In this document: one piece after another, positions 8,787 to 16,827 of the stretch | How the letters are laid out: every line of letters begins with the position of its first letter | Position numbering within the stretch: the first letter of the stretch is position 1 | Origin: WLMZ01 sp038227995 | Lineage (GTDB): Bacteria; Actinomycetota; Acidimicrobiia; Acidimicrobiales; Ilumatobacteraceae | Assembly (NCBI GenBank): GCA_038227995.1 | Contig: JBBRPP010000007.1 | Coordinates: forward strand, 62,001-126,000 | Direction of reading: 5' to 3' | Length of the DNA stretch: 64,000 nucleotides | Program-made: the position numbers and the translations under genes | The notes under the pieces: model-generated | Told to the model about the DNA's origin: nothing | Databases searched by the model: none | What the model saw: the letters and a program-made list of their open reading frames with translations, nothing else

Positions 8787-8801
8787 TGTAGTTCTACTAC
8801 A
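8787..8801. promoter_or_regulatory. Palindromic operator between cupin gene and TetR regulator
   Basis: TGTAGT-TCT-ACTACA has perfect 6-bp arms with a 3-bp spacer. It is centred in the 73-bp divergent intergenic region between the cupin gene and the TetR-family gene, the expected place for an autoregulatory TetR operator. The area is notably AT-rich against the surrounding DNA. Confidence 0.6.
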
Positions 8802-8825
8802 AATATATGTGGATACGATGCTGCG

Positions 8826-9467
8826 ATGCAACGCCCGGCCGAGTCGGATGGACGTCACGAGCGGTCCAGATTGACCAGGCGCAAGATCGTCGTCGCTGCG
8901 ATCGAACTGTTCGTCGCCGATGGCTATGGGCACACATCCATCACGGCGATCGCTCAGAAGGCAGGCGTCGGCGTGCAGACCGTCTATGCCACCTTCGGCA
9001 ACAAGCGGACAATCCTGGCGGCAGCACTTGATCAATCGATCGCCGGCGACGACGCCGCCGTCGTGGTCAACGACCGCGACTGGATGCACGAGGTCTTTCA
9101 CGCCCCGACCGCGGCGCGCCGCCTCACCGCGTACGCAGCAGCAGTACGGCAGATCATGTCGGGCGCCGGTGACCTGTTCATGGTCGTCACGACAGCCGCG
9201 ACAGTCGACGCAGACATCGTCGACCTCGCGGCAGTCACCGAAGCCCGACGCCGAACCGGTGCAACCTCGGTGATCAACGCCGTTGTCGAGGTGGGCCGCC
9301 TCCGTCAAGACCTCACCATCGAACAAGCCGTCGACGTGTTGACGATGCTCAATAGCCCAGCGACGTTCCACCACCTCGTCCGCAACTGTGGCTGGACCCT
9401 CGACGCGTACCAAACCTGGCTCACGGACGCCATGAAACGCGAATTGCTCGCCAACCGAACGCGATGA
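8826..9467 (+). CDS. TetR/AcrR family transcriptional regulator
   Basis: A 213-residue repressor. The N-terminal helix-turn-helix is clear (TSITAIAQKAGVGVQTVYATF, roughly residues 38-58), preceded by the usual first helix RRKIVVAAIELFVADGYG. The C-terminal ligand-binding part is helical and not assignable. It is divergent from the cupin gene, with a good palindrome between them, so it probably regulates the cupin, the hydrolase behind it, and itself. The ATG at 8826 is the first start after the palindrome. Confidence 0.9.
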   Translation: MQRPAESDGRHERSRLTRRKIVVAAIELFVADGYGHTSITAIAQKAGVGVQTVYATFGNKRTILAAALDQSIAGDDAAVVVNDRDWMHEVFHAPTAARRLTAYAAAVRQIMSGAGDLFMVVTTAATVDADIVDLAAVTEARRRTGATSVINAVVEVGRLRQDLTIEQAVDVLTMLNSPATFHHLVRNCGWTLDAYQTWLTDAMKRELLANRTR

Positions 9468-9843
9468 GCACCGACAACGGGCTTATCACCAACTCACTCG
9501 TGCGGGTCGAGCACCTCGGCCCCGACACCGAGCACGATTCAACAGCGCCCATCGAGGGCCGTGCAGATTTGGCCCGCGGGGCTCTCCGGCGGCTTCGTGC
9601 CCGACTTTCAGTGCGCGACAATCGCAACGTTCGCGTTGTTGCTCACACATACCGTGACCGGGGTGGACGCGTCTGTCATATGTCGTCAGATCGACGACTT
9701 ATGACTCACGGCTTTCGCCGCGAGCACCCGCACAGCCACTCGCGGAGCCGGCGCTCTGTGGCGATCGAGGACATCCGCGCAAGGTCAGCCTGCACGAAGT
9801 CCATCGGCGGGCACACAAGCGGACCACAAACAGGCGAAAACGC
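9468..9843. other. Intergenic region without a convincing gene
   Basis: About 375 bp between the TetR gene and the terminator of tRNA-Gly. A rightward open frame exists (9464-9877) but encodes an Arg/His-rich, low-structure peptide with no family resemblance, and it runs through the tRNA terminator hairpin. The only structure I see is the inverted repeat at 9675-9705. Confidence 0.6.
9675..9705. repeat. Inverted repeat, 13-bp arms
   Basis: GTCATATGTCGTC and GACGACTTATGAC flank the spacer AGATC; 12 of 13 positions pair. It could end transcription of the TetR gene about 200 bp upstream, or bind a regulator. No T-run follows it. Confidence 0.5.
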
Positions 9844-9888
9844 AAGAGGCCCGGCAATGACTCCCCAGGGAGTCTGACCGGGCCTCTT
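9844..9888 (-). terminator. Nested-hairpin terminator downstream of tRNA-Gly
   Basis: Outer arms AAGAGGCCCGG (9844-9854) and CCGGGCCTCTT (9878-9888) pair perfectly. A smaller hairpin GACTCC-CCAG-GGAGTC (9859-9874) sits in the loop. It lies 5 bp past the encoded CCA end of the leftward tRNA. Confidence 0.8.
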
Positions 9889-9893
9889 GGCAA

Positions 9894-9969
9894 TGGAGCG
9901 GATGACGAGATTCGAACTCGCGACCCTCACCTTGGCAAGGTGATGCTCTACCAGCTGAGCCACATCCGC
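9894..9969 (-). tRNA. tRNA-Gly (GCC anticodon), CCA encoded
   Basis: On the minus strand the acceptor stem GCGGATG pairs with CATCCGC. The D-arm has GCTCAGCTGGTAGAGC, the anticodon loop is TTGCCAA (anticodon GCC) on a TCACC/GGTGA stem, and the T-arm contains GTTCGAATC. The discriminator T at 9897 is followed by a genomically encoded CCA (9896-9894). A strong terminator follows at once. Confidence 0.95.
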
Positions 9970-10053
9970 AGATTGCGCACCAACTTTAGCAAGAGGTCGG
10001 CCGGACCGGACAACCGGATTTCACGTCGACCTGCCGGACGTGTGTGCGCCGCG

Positions 10054-10278
10054 TCAGCGCTGATCGGCGGGACGCAGATCGACGCGGAGCACGAGGAAGC
10101 CGTCCTCGATCGCGCCGGTCGCGTCGCCAATGATCGCGAAATCGCGGAAATCTGTGTTGGCCTGGTTGATGAAGGCCGCCCGCTCGGCTCCGGCGACCGG
10201 AGGCAGCGGGCGCTTCTTGACCGCCGCCGCTCTCTCGCGGAATCGGGAAACCATTTCGTCGACATCGAGGTCTGCCAT
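10054..10278 (-). CDS. Small conserved hypothetical protein
   Basis: A 74-residue soluble protein with a charged helical N-terminus (MVSRFRERAAAVKKR) and a compact C-terminal part ending in a beta-like FLVLRVDLRP. No known motif. The ATG at 10278 is preferred over a start 12 codons upstream because the latter adds only a low-complexity leader. It lies 39 bp downstream of the membrane-protein gene on the same strand and may be co-transcribed with it. Confidence 0.6.
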   Translation of the reverse strand: MADLDVDEMVSRFRERAAAVKKRPLPPVAGAERAAFINQANTDFRDFAIIGDATGAIEDGFLVLRVDLRPADQR

Positions 10279-10317
10279 GCCGCCAACGGTAGCGGCGGGC
10301 GGGCATCGGCTCACGCC

Positions 10318-11331
10318 TCAGTCGGTGTTGCGTTCGAACATCCGCAGCAGTGGGTCGATGCTCGGCCGCTGCTCAGCCCGGGTCACGTCGTCGTCCGCCA
10401 GATCGTCGTCGTGGAGGTCGTCATCGTGAAGATCGTCGTCGATCGGCTCGTACACCGGCGGCGCAGATCCGGGCCGAACCTTCGACGAGAACCGGTCGCC
10501 CGAGGCAGAGGGCAGCTCGTGGTCGATGGGCACGATGACAATCTCTTGCCTGACGGGCACGTCGATGTCGGCCACATGGGCCAGCGGCGTGGCCTTGGTC
10601 GAGGCCACCGGTTCGTCGGGAACCTCCGCAGATTCGCTGACCGCTGCAACGGCCGCGACGGGAACGTCGGACGCGACAGGTGCTGATGTCGACGGCACCG
10701 GCACGTCGTTGAGGCGCAACAACTCGTCGATGTCCATCGTGTCGAACGACGACGAAGACACCGGCGACTCGACGGCAGTCGCTGGCGCCAGGTCGTCAGC
10801 AGCCTTCGGGACAACAGCGGGGGCGTCGGCATCGTCGGTATCGACTGGGATGATGTCGACAACCGGGGCGTCGACAACCGGCACCGATACGTGCTGCGGA
10901 TCAGCGGGAACGACGCTCGGGGCGGACGGCGCCGCAGCTACCGCCGCTGCCGCGACCGGATCGCGCAGGTCGTCGTAGCCGGCCAGCAGACCTCGGCCGG
11001 CCGCACTGAGATCGACGGTCTCTTCCGGCCCGCCGTCGCCGCGGACGAGTCCCCAGCGCATCGGCTCGGCACCCGCGGGGCGCTCGTCGTCGAGCAACTT
11101 CTGCTGCGCGCCACCGTCGAGCGAGCGGAACTTGCGCTTGCTCATGACCTCGAGCGGGCCCAGCAGTTCCGGGTCGTGGCGAGTGTTGCGCCAGAACCAG
11201 ACGGTGATCACGAGCAGCAGGACACCGAGCATCGCCAGTCCCGCCGCCAGCAGGTACACCTTGCGGGTGCTGCTGGCGTCGTTGTTGGACGCCGCGAGGA
11301 GCAGCACGAGATGGAACGACAACGACTTCAT
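10318..11331 (-). CDS. Membrane-anchored protein with long acidic Ala/Pro/Val-rich tail
   Basis: A 337-residue protein. The N-terminus has a short hydrophobic stretch and one strong transmembrane helix (VYLLAAGLAMLGVLLLVITVWFW, about 25-47). A conserved-looking segment follows (LLGPLEVMSKRKFRSLDGGAQQKLLDDERP). The remaining ~220 residues are Ala/Val/Asp/Pro-rich and look disordered, ending in an Asp-rich repeat (DDDLHDDDLHDDDLADDD). I do not recognise a family. It is probably a tethered cytoplasmic scaffold. Confidence 0.65.
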   Translation of the reverse strand: MKSLSFHLVLLLAASNNDASSTRKVYLLAAGLAMLGVLLLVITVWFWRNTRHDPELLGPLEVMSKRKFRSLDGGAQQKLLDDERPAGAEPMRWGLVRGDGGPEETVDLSAAGRGLLAGYDDLRDPVAAAAVAAAPSAPSVVPADPQHVSVPVVDAPVVDIIPVDTDDADAPAVVPKAADDLAPATAVESPVSSSSFDTMDIDELLRLNDVPVPSTSAPVASDVPVAAVAAVSESAEVPDEPVASTKATPLAHVADIDVPVRQEIVIVPIDHELPSASGDRFSSKVRPGSAPPVYEPIDDDLHDDDLHDDDLADDDVTRAEQRPSIDPLLRMFERNTD

Positions 11332-11425
11332 AGCTGGTCAAGTCTCGCAGGTTTGCGCGACCGAAATGCAGCCGCCTCCGGGGGACGCATGCGTTCGCCG
11401 GCGACGCGTATGAGAAACTCCACGC

Positions 11426-11947
11426 ATGGGCTCGACGATCGCCATCTTCGCGGTGCTCGGCGCGTGTGCGCTGATGCTGTGGCTGTCGTTCAAGTACGAG
11501 CCGCACTGGGTCAGCCGCGACGGCCAGCGGATGCGCTGCTACGGGCAGATCGTCAGCCGCTCCGGCGAGAGCACCGGCCGCTGGCGCGAGCTACTCGTCG
11601 GGCGCAACGACGACACAACCGTTGCCGTACGACCTCGCCGCGGATCCTTGGCCGTCAGCAACTACCGGCCTGGCACGACGGGTCGCAGCACGCTGCTGGC
11701 GCGCCGAACGAAGCGTCCGTCGTACTGGCGCGTGCTCGGAACCAATCCAGCACCCGAATCACGCAAGGTCATCTATCTGCTCAGCACCAGCGATCCGGCC
11801 TTTCCGGAGATGCTGGCCATTCGCCTGCCGACGAACAGCCGCGCCATTGCGATGCTCGATTCGCTGATGATCAACCCCGCGACGGCGAGCGCCCCGGCAC
11901 AGCGTCCAGGAAAGCCTCGATCGGTGGCGCCACCTGATCCAGATTGA
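11426..11947 (+). CDS. Small membrane-anchored hypothetical protein
   Basis: A 173-residue protein with one N-terminal transmembrane helix (IAIFAVLGACALMLWLSF, residues 5-22) and a basic soluble domain after KYEPHWVSRDGQ. The middle is rich in Arg and Thr and may fold as a small beta domain. No family recognised. It is divergent from the acidic membrane protein gene, and its last 77 bp overlap the end of the convergent metX gene, an unusually long overlap. Confidence 0.6.
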   Translation: MGSTIAIFAVLGACALMLWLSFKYEPHWVSRDGQRMRCYGQIVSRSGESTGRWRELLVGRNDDTTVAVRPRRGSLAVSNYRPGTTGRSTLLARRTKRPSYWRVLGTNPAPESRKVIYLLSTSDPAFPEMLAIRLPTNSRAIAMLDSLMINPATASAPAQRPGKPRSVAPPDPD

Positions 11948-13061
11948 TCAGGAACGCATCGTGGCCGTGCGGTGAATCGATCTCGACGTACTCGCACGGT
12001 GTTCCGGCGTTGAACAGGACGTTGCGGATCTGGCGCTGCTGATAGGCCGGGTACAACATGTCGCTCCAGATGCCCATTGTCAGCGTCGGCACCTTGATCC
12101 GCGCCATACCCGACGCCAGACCGTTGCGGCCACGGCCGACGTCGTGCAGGTCCATCGCCTTGCCGATGACGAGATAGCTGTTGGTGTCGAACCGGCGGAT
12201 CAGTTTGTCGCCGTGATGATCGAGGTAGCGCTCGACCTCGAACCGCTGCCACATGTCGAAGCCCTCACCCGACAGCGGCGCATCGGCGAACTCGCGACCG
12301 AAACGATCGGTGAAGACGTTGTCGCTGCGGAACGTCACCTGCGCGACCATCCGAGCAATCGCGAGTCCCTCGGTCGGCCCGTCGCCGGGGTCGGCGTCGT
12401 AGTAGTCGCCACCCCGCCACTTGGGGTCGAGGCGGACGGCCCTGCGGCCGATGGCGCCCCAGGCGATCTGTTGCGCCGTCGACTGGGCACATGTCGCGAT
12501 CGGGATCAGCGACCGGACCCGGGTCGGATACGTGATGCCCCACTCGAGCACCTGCATCCCACCCATGGATCCGCCGATGACGCTGTGCCATACGAGCACG
12601 CCGAGGTGATCGGCGAGCCGAGCCTGGGCGCGAACCATGTCGCGAATGGTGATGACCGGAAACCGTGAGCCGTAGGGTTTGCCGTCCACCGGATGCGGCG
12701 ATGCGGGACCGGTCGAGCCCTGGCAGCCCCCGAGCACATTGGCACACACCACGAACCAGCGATCGGTGTCGATCGCCTTGCCCGGCCCGATGACGTCGTC
12801 CCACCAGCCGCCATCGACGTGGCCTCGACCGTCGGGGCCGGCCGCGTGACTGTCACCGGTCCACGCATGGCACACGAGGATCGCGTTCGTCGCGTCGACG
12901 TCGAGCGTTCCCCATGTCTCGTACGCGATCTCGACGTCACGCAAGGAGCTGCCGCCATCGAGCGCCAGCGGGCGATCCTTGGCGATCGTCAGGAACTGGC
13001 GATGTCCGGCCGCGTCACCGGGACGCCACGCGCCCGTCACCGGTGCTGGTGCCTTGGCCAT
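11871..13061 (-). CDS. metX: Homoserine O-acyltransferase MetX
   Basis: A 396-residue alpha/beta-fold enzyme that acylates L-homoserine at the start of methionine synthesis. The signatures AWTGDSHAAGP, ANVLGGCQGSTGPASP and the nucleophile elbow GGSMGGMQ are all present. The catalytic Asp lies in WSDMLYP and the His in SPHGHDAFL. Whether acetyl- or succinyl-CoA is the donor cannot be told by eye. The ATG at 13061 has a strong GAGGGAGGG ribosome-binding site, and a SAM-type riboswitch lies just upstream, as expected for a methionine gene. No metY is next to it. Confidence 0.93.
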   Translation of the reverse strand: MAKAPAPVTGAWRPGDAAGHRQFLTIAKDRPLALDGGSSLRDVEIAYETWGTLDVDATNAILVCHAWTGDSHAAGPDGRGHVDGGWWDDVIGPGKAIDTDRWFVVCANVLGGCQGSTGPASPHPVDGKPYGSRFPVITIRDMVRAQARLADHLGVLVWHSVIGGSMGGMQVLEWGITYPTRVRSLIPIATCAQSTAQQIAWGAIGRRAVRLDPKWRGGDYYDADPGDGPTEGLAIARMVAQVTFRSDNVFTDRFGREFADAPLSGEGFDMWQRFEVERYLDHHGDKLIRRFDTNSYLVIGKAMDLHDVGRGRNGLASGMARIKVPTLTMGIWSDMLYPAYQQRQIRNVLFNAGTPCEYVEIDSPHGHDAFLINLDQVAPPIEAFLDAVPGRSPSRG

Positions 13062-13111
13062 CGTCCCTCCCTCGTGTCGCGCTCTGCAGTTGCCGCATGC
13101 CGAACGATCTC

Positions 13112-13222
13112 GGAGCCTTGTTGCCGAGCTGGAAGGCTCGACCACATTCCATCCGGAGATGGAGGCACCTTGGGGGCTGGCCCAGGTTGCCGGGCCCGTG
13201 AGGGCCGCTCGTCATGCTGTGG
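13112..13222 (-). promoter_or_regulatory. SAM riboswitch of the SAM-I clan (SAM-IV or SAM-I/IV type) upstream of metX
   Basis: Reading the minus strand, a short P1 (CCACA 13222-13218 with TGTGG 13146-13142) encloses a hairpin GGCCC-TCAC-GGGCC, the conserved CCGGCAACC, the conserved AAGGTGC, and a P4-like TCCATC-TCCG-GATGGA hairpin. A downstream hairpin with arms GAGCCTT/AAGGCTC (13139-13113) follows P1, as in SAM-IV. The conserved strings, their order, and the position 50 bp before metX support SAM-dependent control; the exact subclass is not settled. Confidence 0.75.
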
Positions 13223-13302
13223 GCAGTGTAGCCATCGCTCATCCGCTGTCCACGAGATTTCCGATGGTGGCGGACGGAGCATGAGCGAGCGGCTCGCCGC
13301 CA

Positions 13303-14940
13303 TCACATCGACGGCGCAGCAACACCGATCTGCTCGCGCGCCTCGGCCTTCAGCCGCTTGTAGTCGACCTTGCCGTTCGGTGCGCGCCCGATGGTGTCGA
13401 CCACCATCACGTGGCGCGGGGCCTTGTACGCGGCGAGCTTCGAGCGGACGTGGGCCGACAGCGTGGCGAGGTCCGGGCTGGCCCCGTCCTCGGCCTCGAC
13501 CACCGCGCAGATCACCTCGCCGAAGCGATCATCGGGCAGACCGACGCACACCGCGTCTCGCACCGTGGGATGCGTCTTCAACGCCTCTTCGACCTCTTCC
13601 GGGAAGACCTTCTCGCCACCGGTGTTGATGCAGACCGAACCACGGCCGAGGAGATGCAACGTGCCGTCGGCATTGACCTCGGCGAAGTCACCGGGCACGC
13701 TCCAGCGGCGGTCCTCATACGTGCGGAAGGTCTGCGCGGTCTTCGCTTCGTCCTTGTAGTAGCCGAGCGGGATGAAGCCACCGACTGCGACCACGCCCTG
13801 CTGCCCGGAGCCGGGCTCGACCCGACCACCGTCTTCGTCGAACACCGCACAGTTGGGGCCGAGCATGAACTGTGCGGTCTGCTGTGGCGCAGCCTTCGAA
13901 CTGAACGACGCGCCCATTCCGACTGCCTCCGAGGAACCGAACGAGTCGAACAGGATCGCTGTCGGCATGAACTCGAGCAGGCCGGCCTTGTTCTCCTGGC
14001 TCCACATCACGCCGCTCGATGTCATCAGGCCGACAGTGCTCACGTCGTACTTCGTCGGGTTCTCGCGAAGCTGGTCGAGCATTGGTCCGGCGAACGCCTG
14101 ACCGACGATGATGATGCTCGTCACGGCGCGTTCCTGAACCGTCGTCAACAGTTCGTCGATGTCGAACTTACGGTTCGCCAGCGTAACGATGCAGCCGCCC
14201 GACGCCATCGTGTTGATCGCGCTGAACTGACCGGTGCCGTGCATCAACGGGCAGGCCACGAGCGTGACGGGCCCAACGGGCACGCTCGGATCGAGGCGGC
14301 TGACGAGATCGGCGACATCGGTCGCGGGAGGTGTGCCCGTGATCGGGCTTCCGCCGGCACCCAGCACGTTGAACAGATCGTCCTGGCGCCACATCACACC
14401 CTTCGGCATGCCTGTGGTCCCGCCCGTGTAGAGCAGCAGCAGGTCGTCACCCGACACCGTGGGCGCACCCGCAGGCATCGCAGTTGCCGACGTCGCGACG
14501 GACTCATAGGGCGTCGCCCAATCCGGACCAGCGCCTGTCTCGTCGGCAACCACGTACCACCGCTTGACGGTCGGCAGCTTCGATCGGACCCCTTCCAACA
14601 GGTCCGTGAACACGGCGTGGAAGACAACGGCTTCGGCGTCGGCATTGTCGAACAGGTAGACGATCTCGTCCGGGCCGTATCGATAGTTGGTGTTGACGGG
14701 CGCCATGCCGGCCTTGAACGCAGCCGTCATCGCCTCCATGTATTCAGGGCCGTTGTACAGATAGCACGCGAGCTTGCCCTGATGGCTGACACCGCCGGCG
14801 ACGAGATCGGCAGCGATTGCGCTGCTGCGCGCATCGAACTCGGCCCACGAGATGACACGATCGCCCTGGATCTGGCACGGCCGATCGGGCACCTTGGCGG
14901 CAACCGCGGCAAAAATCTCGGCGAAATTCCAGTCCGTCAT
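13303..14940 (-). CDS. Acyl-CoA synthetase (AMP-dependent, FadD type)
   Basis: A 545-residue member of the ANL superfamily. It activates a carboxylic acid, probably a fatty or steroid side-chain acid, to the CoA thioester via an acyl-AMP. The P-loop-like motif LLYTGGTTGMPKG is near residues 167-180, FGSSEAVGM gives the A5-like region, the hinge-associated NTGGEKVFPEEVE follows, and the catalytic Lys is in the C-terminal GRAPNGKVDYKRLK. The ATG at 14940 fits the family N-terminus (MTDWNFAEIF). It reads toward the metX riboswitch and may end close to the metX promoter. Confidence 0.92.
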   Translation of the reverse strand: MTDWNFAEIFAAVAAKVPDRPCQIQGDRVISWAEFDARSSAIAADLVAGGVSHQGKLACYLYNGPEYMEAMTAAFKAGMAPVNTNYRYGPDEIVYLFDNADAEAVVFHAVFTDLLEGVRSKLPTVKRWYVVADETGAGPDWATPYESVATSATAMPAGAPTVSGDDLLLLYTGGTTGMPKGVMWRQDDLFNVLGAGGSPITGTPPATDVADLVSRLDPSVPVGPVTLVACPLMHGTGQFSAINTMASGGCIVTLANRKFDIDELLTTVQERAVTSIIIVGQAFAGPMLDQLRENPTKYDVSTVGLMTSSGVMWSQENKAGLLEFMPTAILFDSFGSSEAVGMGASFSSKAAPQQTAQFMLGPNCAVFDEDGGRVEPGSGQQGVVAVGGFIPLGYYKDEAKTAQTFRTYEDRRWSVPGDFAEVNADGTLHLLGRGSVCINTGGEKVFPEEVEEALKTHPTVRDAVCVGLPDDRFGEVICAVVEAEDGASPDLATLSAHVRSKLAAYKAPRHVMVVDTIGRAPNGKVDYKRLKAEAREQIGVAAPSM

Positions 14941-15125
14941 GATCCCCCAGTGAATCCTTCGAATGTGCGGCCCGACGTGGGGCGCGACCCAACGTAGTCC
15001 GCGCCCCTCGTCGACATCGGACGCACCGCGCCATTGCTCCGCCGCACCGCCGCGGTCATCGGCCGGCAACCGCGTTGTACAGTCCCCCAACTGTTCGCGG
15101 GCGGCTCGGGACCTCGGAGGTCACC

Positions 15126-16118
15126 ATGTGCGACGCCTGCAACACCAACTTCAATCGCCCTTCCTTCAATCGCCGGGCGCTGCTGCGCGGCGCACTGTAC
15201 GGCGTCGTCGGAGCGACCACCGCGCCGATGTGGCTGCCGGGCGAGGCGGGGGCGACGGACGGCACCAATGGCCTGGAGGCAGCCGCAATGGCCGAGGATT
15301 CGCCCTCGACCAGCGGGAACGTGAGCTCGTCGGCAGCGACCGGATCCATCGTCGCCACCCGGGTCATCCCATCACCGAATCCCCACGCGCTCTCCGCGCC
15401 CCCGATCCGGAGTCGCAAGCAGTGGGGCGCCAACGAATCGATTCGAGTCGACACCCGCTCGTACGCGCCGGTTCGCAAGTTGATCGTGCACCACACTGCG
15501 AGCGCGAACAAGCCATCGAACCCGGCCCAGGTCGTCCGCTTCGTCGACGTCTACCACACCACCGGGCGAGGCTTCAGCGACACCGGCTACAACTACCTCA
15601 TCGACCACAAGGGCGTGATCTACGAGGGTCGCGCCGCTCGCCGCTATCGAACGGGCGAGTCGATCACGGGCGAGGACGGCAACGGTTGGGGCGTGGTCGG
15701 CGCCCATGCGAAGAACAACAACGCGGGCAGTTGCGGCATCTGCTTGATCGGCAACTTCGATCTCGCGTCGCCCACCGATGCGGCCGTGACGAGCCTCGTC
15801 GCGCTGCTGTCGTGGAAGGCCAGCGAGCACCGCATCGACGCCACGGCGAGCGAGCCGTACATCGACGTCCACGGTGCGCGGCACGTGTATCCGAACATCA
15901 GCGGGCACCGGCAGGTGGGCCAGACCGCCTGCCCCGGCAGCCACCTGTTCGGTCTCCTGCCTCAGATTCGCCGCGATGTCGCGAGCCGCGTCGGGTCGTG
16001 GAAACCGCTGCTGGTCGACATCCCCGGCGTGCTGCGACGCGAAGTCGGTGTACTTCGTGCGCCATCGAGCCCGGCGAAGTCCACAGGACCTGGCTCCACG
16101 ACTGCAGCCCACCGCTGA
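15126..16118 (+). CDS. Tat-exported N-acetylmuramoyl-L-alanine amidase / PGRP-domain protein
   Basis: A 330-residue exported peptidoglycan hydrolase or recognition protein. The twin-arginine signal (FNRRALLRGALYG, about residues 16-28) runs to an Ala-rich cleavage region. The amidase_2/PGRP domain covers about 95-290 and shows IVHHTAS for the first zinc His, NYLIDHKGVIYEGR for the core, and GHRQVGQTACPG (about 259-270) for the late His and Cys ligands. It would cleave the MurNAc-L-Ala bond in the cell wall. The ATG at 15126 has a good GGAGG site 5 bases upstream. Confidence 0.9.
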   Translation: MCDACNTNFNRPSFNRRALLRGALYGVVGATTAPMWLPGEAGATDGTNGLEAAAMAEDSPSTSGNVSSSAATGSIVATRVIPSPNPHALSAPPIRSRKQWGANESIRVDTRSYAPVRKLIVHHTASANKPSNPAQVVRFVDVYHTTGRGFSDTGYNYLIDHKGVIYEGRAARRYRTGESITGEDGNGWGVVGAHAKNNNAGSCGICLIGNFDLASPTDAAVTSLVALLSWKASEHRIDATASEPYIDVHGARHVYPNISGHRQVGQTACPGSHLFGLLPQIRRDVASRVGSWKPLLVDIPGVLRREVGVLRAPSSPAKSTGPGSTTAAHR

Positions 16119-16135
16119 CCGGTGCAGTAGTTCTG

Positions 16136-16153
16136 ACTGACCTTGCGGTCAGT
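16136..16153. terminator. Short hairpin ACTGACC-TTGC-GGTCAGT
   Basis: Perfect 7-bp arms with a 4-base loop, 17 bp after the amidase gene and 56 bp before the SET-domain gene. It may be a weak terminator or a regulator site; no T-run follows. Confidence 0.45.
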
Positions 16154-16209
16154 TCCGGCTGACCCATCAGCGAGTAGACGGCGACGAGATGAGGCGGCAG
16201 GCTTGAGTC

Positions 16210-16737
16210 GTGGAAACCAACTTCCTCTCCGCCAAGGCCGAGATCCGGTCCGACGCAACCGGCTGGGGAAGCTACGCGTCCCAGCCGATCAGTGCCGGCG
16301 AGACGGTCGCTGCCTTCGGCGGGTCATGTGTTTCCCGTGCTGTGCTCGACTCACTGTCGCCCAACGACCGCGCCCACGCGATCCAGATCGACGACAACCT
16401 CTTCATGGTCAGCCCCATCACCACCGTGCCGGGCGAGACCATCAGCCACTCGTGCGCCCCGAACTGTGGGATTGCGGGGGGCGTGCTGGTCGTGGCGATG
16501 CGCGACATCGCCGCCGGCGAGCAACTCTCGTACGACCATGCGATGAGTTCCGGCAGCGACTTCAACGACTTCGAATGCTCATGCTCAACCGCGTCGTGCC
16601 GGCACAAGGTGACAGGCAGCGACTGGATGATCCCCGAGCTTCAGATCGCGTACCGCGGCTATTTCAGCCCATACCTCGCCAAGCGGATCGCGTCGCTGGT
16701 TCGCACCGGCGCCGAACGTCGAGCCTTCGCTCTCTGA
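16210..16737 (+). CDS. SET-domain protein with post-SET cysteine cluster
   Basis: A 175-residue protein that looks like a free-standing SET domain, the fold of S-adenosylmethionine-dependent lysine methyltransferases. The diagnostic pseudoknot motifs are present: ISHSCAPNC (78-86, in place of NHSCxPN) and LSYDH (106-110, in place of ELxYDY). A post-SET Cys cluster (FECSCSTASCRHK, Cys123, 125 and 130, with Cys82 or 86) could bind zinc. The target is unknown. The GTG at 16210 begins right before the domain. Length is close to that of other bacterial SET proteins. Confidence 0.8.
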   Translation: METNFLSAKAEIRSDATGWGSYASQPISAGETVAAFGGSCVSRAVLDSLSPNDRAHAIQIDDNLFMVSPITTVPGETISHSCAPNCGIAGGVLVVAMRDIAAGEQLSYDHAMSSGSDFNDFECSCSTASCRHKVTGSDWMIPELQIAYRGYFSPYLAKRIASLVRTGAERRAFAL

Positions 16738-16827
16738 CCACGCATCGCTGACGCAGCGATCGCTGCCACACACGCGCAGACCGACATGTGAACCGCGCGG
16801 CTCCAGGCTCGCGCTACTGTCGAGTCC

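Noticed and set aside
9464..9877. 137-codon open frame after the TetR gene
   Set aside because: It runs into the tRNA terminator hairpin, has no sensible composition, and resembles no family.
13411..14997. A 528-codon open frame opposite the acyl-CoA synthetase
   Set aside because: The opposite strand has a complete ANL-family enzyme; this frame has biased Arg/Asp composition and no motif.
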